A model generated the notes under the pieces. That model saw only the letters and a program-made list of their open reading frames with translations, was not told the origin of the DNA and made no database searches. From assembly GCA_012103505.1 (NCBI GenBank), contig WLWP01000001.1, positions 62,001-126,000 of the forward strand: a stretch of 64,000 bases of DNA, given 5' to 3'. The stretch's first letter is position 1. Every line of letters starts with the position of its first letter. This DNA is from Pseudomonadales bacterium. GTDB lineage: Bacteria > Pseudomonadota > Gammaproteobacteria > Pseudomonadales > Azotimanducaceae. The translations under genes were made by a program, and so were the position numbers. Below, one piece after another: positions 60,259 through 64,000 of this stretch.

Positions 60259-61098
60259 ATGGCAGACTTTTCAACGATCACCTACGACGTGAGCGAAACC
60301 GGCGTTGCGCGAATTACGCTCAACAAACCGGAGACACGCAACGCACAAAACAAACGCATGCTCTATGAGATCAATGATGCTTTTGATTTGGCGGGGCATG
60401 ATACCAACGTCAAAGTGGTTGTTATGGCAGCGGCGGGCCCGCATTTTTCTTCTGGTCATGACCTACGCGACCAAGAGCCCTTTAGTGAGTTTGAGCCTGT
60501 GACCAATTGGGGTGGCTTTGACGCTCCTGGACAAGAGGGCCACCAAGCCATGGAGGAAGAACTTTACCTCGGGCTGTGTTGGCGCTGGCGGAATTTTCCG
60601 AAACCAACGATTGCTGAAGTTCAGGGTAAGGTGATTGCTGCTGGACTCATGTTAGTTTGGGTTTGCGACATAATCATTGCCAGTGAAGAAGCCACATTCT
60701 CTGATCCAGTCGTCGCCTTTGGCGTCAACGGCGTCGAATACTTCGCCCATCCATGGGAGTTCGGAACACGTAAAGCGAAAGAACTCTTGTTCACAGGCGG
60801 CATTATGTCGGCCGCCGAGGCAAAGTCCACCGGTATGGTTAATCATGTTGTAGAGCGAGAAGAACTAACAGGATTTGTCACGCAGATGGCTGACAGAATA
60901 GCGAAACGACCTGCGATGGGATTGCGTCTAGCGAAGCAGAGCGTCAATCAAGCGGAAGATGCGCAAGGTTTATGGACGGCTCTAAATGCGGCAATGTCGT
61001 TACAGCAATTAGGGCACGCCAATGCACGCATTGTGCATGGCATGCCAGTTGATCCTGAAGGCGCAAAAACGATCCGCGAAGATGCTAAAGCGGGATAA
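60259..61098 (+). CDS. crotonase-family protein (enoyl-CoA hydratase/isomerase)
   Basis: 279 residues. Motifs: ARITLNKPETRNAQNKRM, AAGPHFSSGHDLRDQEP and VQGKVIAAGLMLVWVCDIIIASEEATFSDPV in order. The catalytic glutamates of enoyl-CoA hydratase are not present at their usual sites (GLMLVWV, FSDPVVAFG), so hydration is doubtful. It is preceded by a weak ribosome-binding site and divergent from the channel gene. Its last codons DAKAG and stop are the first unit of a 20-bp tandem repeat. Confidence 0.87.
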   Translation: MADFSTITYDVSETGVARITLNKPETRNAQNKRMLYEINDAFDLAGHDTNVKVVVMAAAGPHFSSGHDLRDQEPFSEFEPVTNWGGFDAPGQEGHQAMEEELYLGLCWRWRNFPKPTIAEVQGKVIAAGLMLVWVCDIIIASEEATFSDPVVAFGVNGVEYFAHPWEFGTRKAKELLFTGGIMSAAEAKSTGMVNHVVEREELTGFVTQMADRIAKRPAMGLRLAKQSVNQAEDAQGLWTALNAAMSLQQLGHANARIVHGMPVDPEGAKTIREDAKAG

Positions 61099-61140
61099 GA
61101 GACGCTAAAGCGGGTTAAGAACGAAAAGGCAAGATAACGC
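61081..61140 (+). repeat. 20-bp tandem repeat starting in the stop region of the crotonase gene
   Basis: GATGCTAAAGCGGGATAAGA (61081-61100) and GACGCTAAAGCGGGTTAAGA (61101-61120) are near-identical; 61121-61140 (ACGAAAAGGCAAGATAACGC) is a degenerate third. The gene's TAA (61096-61098) is repeated in the second and third units. Confidence 0.8.
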
Positions 61141-61200
61141 TACAGACGATATCGCAGCCGTTATTGAGAGTAGCAACTAGGTCTACCTTGACCAAAAAAT

Positions 61201-62127
61201 CTAGGTAGTCCTAACCTGTGCCGCCTCTTCGTCGTCTGGGCAGTCACCGAGCTCCACCTGCACCGTAGAGTGATCGATACCGAATTGGGCGTTTAGAATC
61301 GCCTTGATTTCGGAAGTGACGTTTTGCACATGAGATTCTTCGGCAACTTGTGCATGTAGAGTGAGGAGCGGTTTCTCCGCCGTGAGCGCCCAAGCATGCA
61401 TGTGATGAACTTCCACAATGTTAGGTATGGCTTGGATGAGCTTTGACTTTATCTCGCTAAGGTCCACACCGTTAGGCACTCCTTCCAGAAGTATGTGAGT
61501 AGACTCTTTTAAAACCCGGTAAGCCCCACGTCCAAGAATGACCGCTATGAGGACTGCGAGTATCGGGTCTGCGTAGAGCCAACCGAAGAAATACACACAT
61601 ATCGCGGCGACGATGGCTGCTGCCGATCCGAGTAAGTCACCGAGGACGTGGAGCGTTGCTGAGCGCACGTTTGTCGTATCCGACGCACCGTGGAGCCACT
61701 TAAAGGCGACAATGTTGACAACGAAGCCGATGGTCGCCACGGCCAGAGCAGGAAGCGGCAAAATCGGTTCTGGGGATGCGACGCGCGAAATCGCTTCGAA
61801 CGCAATCCAAAGCACCAAGGCAATCAAGGTTAAACCGTTGACGAACGCCGCCAAAACTTGGAAGCGGTGATAACCATAACTCAGTTTGTGATCGTAGCCC
61901 CGAGCGGAAATGCGCGCAGCCCACCAAGAAAGACCGAGGGCTGCGGCGTCAAGGAACATGTGTCCTGCGTCCGCAATAAGGACCAGAGCATTGGTGAGAA
62001 TACCTGCCACCAGCTCGACGAACATGAATCCTGCGATGAGAAAGAAGGCTCGGCCAAGAATTTTTACATCCGTGGGAAGGTTGTGATCATGCTCTGAGTG
62101 ATCGTGATGGTGGTGATGTGAATCCAC
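61201..62127 (-). CDS. cation diffusion facilitator (zinc/cadmium exporter, CzcD/ZitB-like)
   Basis: 308 residues. A cytoplasmic histidine-rich start (SHHHHHDHSEHDHN), six membrane helices and the metal sites ADAGHMFLDAAALG and HVLGDLLGSAAAIVAA, which carry the family's H/D pairs in helices 2 and 5. The C-terminal ferredoxin-like domain includes VEVHHMHAWAL. It would export zinc or a similar divalent cation in exchange for protons. The GTG start is nine bases after the stop of the outer-membrane protein gene, so they form one minus-strand unit. Confidence 0.92.
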   Translation of the reverse strand: MDSHHHHHDHSEHDHNLPTDVKILGRAFFLIAGFMFVELVAGILTNALVLIADAGHMFLDAAALGLSWWAARISARGYDHKLSYGYHRFQVLAAFVNGLTLIALVLWIAFEAISRVASPEPILPLPALAVATIGFVVNIVAFKWLHGASDTTNVRSATLHVLGDLLGSAAAIVAAICVYFFGWLYADPILAVLIAVILGRGAYRVLKESTHILLEGVPNGVDLSEIKSKLIQAIPNIVEVHHMHAWALTAEKPLLTLHAQVAEESHVQNVTSEIKAILNAQFGIDHSTVQVELGDCPDDEEAAQVRTT

Positions 62128-62136
62128 GGTGCTAGC

Positions 62137-63411
62137 TCAATCGACGCGTACTTGAAGTGCAAGTATAACGCCTTCATAGCTGTAGTCGTCTTTGCGGTTG
62201 GTCTCGTAACTGAGGCTGAGACTTGCTTTATCTCGATAGAGGGCGGACATCGAAGCCGCTGCCCGCCACCGCGTTTCAGTCAAATCGTGACCTGTGGTCA
62301 CAAACCGAGCGTCAGTGCCCTGAAAGCGAGAAGTCGTGGTTGTCACATCGGATTCGAAATCATGTTCCACAGCAGCCGTAACAGAAGGAGAGAAACTCCA
62401 GGTTTCGCCAAACTTCAGCCAGGACAGGGAGACACCGGCGGTAGCAAAGAGCTGTGACTGTGTGTCGGTATCGACGTTCAAACTCAGCGTGTCGCCCCCG
62501 CGCTCGTTGTAATTGTCTGTATCCAATTGGCTGTAGGACGCGGTAACAAAAGGTGTAACGGTGAAAGAGGTAGTGGGTTCTAAGTAAGTTGAGTAACTAA
62601 TTTGTGCACCATCGCGTTTAGTGACGAAATCAGAATTTAAGCTCAGGCGCCTGAATCCCGAAAGTGTTGGTACAAATAGCACTCTTAAGCGGTCGGTCTC
62701 GGCTCTGCTTTGTTGCCAACTCAGGCCAAAAAAATGTCGACCTCGTGTGTAGTTAAGTCCAACGGTCGCTCGGTGACTGTCAACCTCGTCCTCACCAAAA
62801 ATTGAAGAGTCGATGTCCGTCGTCTCTGTGCCAAGGCTGAGACTCAGTGACCAGTTCTGGGTCAATTCTCGGTCTATGCCGATAGCGTAGCCGGTCGTGT
62901 CTGCTTCGAAGTCATCGAAGCCTGTGACGCCGTCCTGTTCCGTTGTATCGTTCCAGGATTGTAGCCACAAGTTTGTGGCGGGTTGATAGGTTTGTGAGGT
63001 GTCCAGCCAGAGCACGTTCCCCCAACTGTTACCTGGTGCGGATTGGTTAGGGGTTGAACGGAACTGGATGGGCTTGGTGTTGAAGCCCTTCCGGCGTTCG
63101 CGATGGTAGGTCTGTCTGTTGACATCGGGCAGTAGATTAAGCAGCCGAGCCCTTAGTCCGGAGACGTCGCTGGTACTGTCCAAGCTGTCAACTAAATCGC
63201 TAAGTTCCCCTGAAAGAGCGCCTCTTGCTTGCAGGGTCCTGATCGTTCGCACCAGCCGCTCAAGGTCTGCCGTACGGTGGTTTAGACCTGAGTTTATGAG
63301 GCCATCTTCCAAGGCTGACCACGCGGGTACCGCAGTTGTGGCGATCATAAAAATGAAAACCTTTACGATGACCGTTTTTCGGGTCTCTTCCATTGTGAGG
63401 GCTCGTCGCAT
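62137..63411 (-). CDS. outer-membrane beta-barrel protein of unknown function (autotransporter-like)
   Basis: 424 residues. A signal peptide (VKVFIFMIATTAVPAWS) and a short helical domain (about 35-110) are followed by a barrel of alternating polar and aromatic strands such as TQNWSLSLSLGTETT and RATVGLNYTRGRHFFGLSW. It resembles the autotransporter beta-domain family (about 270 residues) but the C-terminus is ALQVRVD, not an aromatic. Start at 63411 or at ATG 63393 is open. The upstream region reads toward a crotonase gene. Function unknown. Confidence 0.7.
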   Translation of the reverse strand: MRRALTMEETRKTVIVKVFIFMIATTAVPAWSALEDGLINSGLNHRTADLERLVRTIRTLQARGALSGELSDLVDSLDSTSDVSGLRARLLNLLPDVNRQTYHRERRKGFNTKPIQFRSTPNQSAPGNSWGNVLWLDTSQTYQPATNLWLQSWNDTTEQDGVTGFDDFEADTTGYAIGIDRELTQNWSLSLSLGTETTDIDSSIFGEDEVDSHRATVGLNYTRGRHFFGLSWQQSRAETDRLRVLFVPTLSGFRRLSLNSDFVTKRDGAQISYSTYLEPTTSFTVTPFVTASYSQLDTDNYNERGGDTLSLNVDTDTQSQLFATAGVSLSWLKFGETWSFSPSVTAAVEHDFESDVTTTTSRFQGTDARFVTTGHDLTETRWRAAASMSALYRDKASLSLSYETNRKDDYSYEGVILALQVRVD

Positions 63412-63481
63412 TATGCTTGTCTCATTCTACGGAGATCCGCTTAAAAAGCATTTCCGAATAGTTAGTCAAAAGGGGAAGAAA

Positions 63482-64000
63482 ATGGAGCGGATGAGTCTAG
63501 ACATAAATGACAAGGTGGCGGTACTCAAATTCAATCACCCAGAAGTGATGAATGCAGTCGGTCGCCAGATGTTGGAAGACTTTATGGAAGCGATCGCTGA
63601 AATCAAAAAGCCAGCAAACGGCGCGCGGTGTTTGTTGCTAACCGGTGAGGGACGAGGTTTTTGTGCAGGTGCGAACTTGCAGGATGATACGGGTGATAAC
63701 TCAAAGGATTCAGGTGGTTCATTGCGCCATACTTATCATCCGATCCTGTTCGAGTTGCGCGGTCTGAATATGCCAATGGTCACCGCAGTCAACGGAGCGG
63801 CTGCTGGTGTAGGCATGAGCTTCGCGCTGATGGGAGACATTGTCTGTGCTTCGAAATCGGGATTTTTTCTGCAAGCGTTCGCCAAAATCGGTTTAGTGCC
63901 TGACGGAGGCTCAACTTTTATGTTGCCGAGGCTTGTTGGTTGGGGCCGCGCATTGGAACTTTCACTTTTGGCTGAGCGATTACCGGCCGAACAAGCCCAA
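63482..64000 (+). CDS. crotonase-family protein, N-terminal part (enoyl-CoA isomerase-like)
   Basis: 173 codons are visible and the gene runs past the window end. ATG follows AAAAGGGGAAG. Crotonase motifs: VLKFNHPEVMNAVGRQM, TGEGRGFCAGANLQDD, NGAAAGVGMSFALMGDIVCA and LVPDGGSTFMLPRLVG, the last resembling PaaG-type isomerases that use an aspartate. The glutamate at the first site is lost (GVGMSFA). So isomerase or related activity is more likely than hydratase. Confidence 0.85.
   Translation, partial: MERMSLDINDKVAVLKFNHPEVMNAVGRQMLEDFMEAIAEIKKPANGARCLLLTGEGRGFCAGANLQDDTGDNSKDSGGSLRHTYHPILFELRGLNMPMVTAVNGAAAGVGMSFALMGDIVCASKSGFFLQAFAKIGLVPDGGSTFMLPRLVGWGRALELSLLAERLPAEQAQ

Noticed and set aside
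1..64000. Genome-wide reassignment of TAG to an amino acid
   Set aside because: TAG is the stop of several canonical-length proteins (acnB, the thiolase-like and DUF35 genes and others), so the two internal TAGs are local events.
1..64000. Insertion sequences, prophage or integrative element
   Set aside because: No transposase, integrase, phage or conjugation gene and no long terminal repeats were seen.
1..64000. tRNA or rRNA genes
   Set aside because: No cloverleaf, anticodon-loop or conserved rRNA segment was recognised on either strand by eye.

Overview
The window looks like a gene-dense chromosomal segment of an uncultured or little-studied gammaproteobacterium, probably marine. The evidence is an AcnB-type aconitase, a large TonB-dependent receptor, SlyD, a DppBCDF-type peptide ABC transporter, a Gram-negative outer-membrane beta-barrel protein and good Shine-Dalgarno sites. 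I see no rRNA, tRNA, insertion sequence, prophage or CRISPR array. Species cannot be named from the sequence. About 60 genes are supported and only one of them is a recognisable transcription factor (LysR type).

Layout. 1-2057: end of an alpha/beta hydrolase, then a thiolase-like protein with its DUF35 Zn-ribbon partner. 2087-5810: a LysR regulator divergent from acnB, with five 14-bp tandem repeats in front of acnB. 5842-12145: D-aminoacylase-type amidohydrolase, TauD-type dioxygenase, DUF4389 membrane protein, then a minus-strand operon of SDR (frameshifted), class III CoA-transferase and PhyH-type dioxygenase. 12308-20817: Baeyer-Villiger-type monooxygenase, nitroreductase, MBL-fold hydrolase, secreted unknown protein, GFA-family protein, amidohydrolase, slyD and an MDR reductase. 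20920-26294: PQQ dehydrogenase with a C-terminal cytochrome c, small-molecule kinase-like protein, double EthD protein and MFS transporter. 26310-31696: three SDRs, a P450, DUF2277 and a second P450 carrying an in-frame amber codon. 31754-41827: LLM oxidoreductase, acyl-CoA synthetase, a double-crotonase fusion, amidohydrolase, two tandem CoA-transferases (one frameshifted), a crotonase and an acyl-CoA dehydrogenase. 41889-46338: FBP-type zinc finger, AIM24, MDR reductase and a DUF3604 lipoprotein. 46391-54362: flavin monooxygenases, nitroreductase, SnoaL-like and VOC proteins, and a TonB receptor preceded by a 33-codon leader ORF. 54625-60192: small secreted protein, DppBCDF without a binding protein, and a RCK-type channel-like protein. 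60259-64000: crotonase, CDF metal exporter, outer-membrane barrel and the start of another crotonase.

Together the genes suggest the breakdown of hydrophobic or cyclic compounds such as terpenoids, steroids or fatty-acid-like molecules. P450s, Fe(II)/2OG dioxygenases and a Baeyer-Villiger enzyme would oxygenate; SDR and MDR enzymes would handle redox; CoA-transferases and a CoA synthetase would activate; crotonases, acyl-CoA dehydrogenases and the thiolase-like/DUF35 pair would shorten chains. No substrate can be fixed from sequence alone.

The most unusual features are short tandem repeats that sit on or beside stop codons at several gene ends, a leader ORF translationally overlapping the TonB receptor start, two otherwise intact genes broken by a single in-frame TAG, two genes broken by one-base shifts in homopolymer runs, a tandem degenerate-plus-intact crotonase fusion, and a channel-like protein with a non-canonical pore loop.
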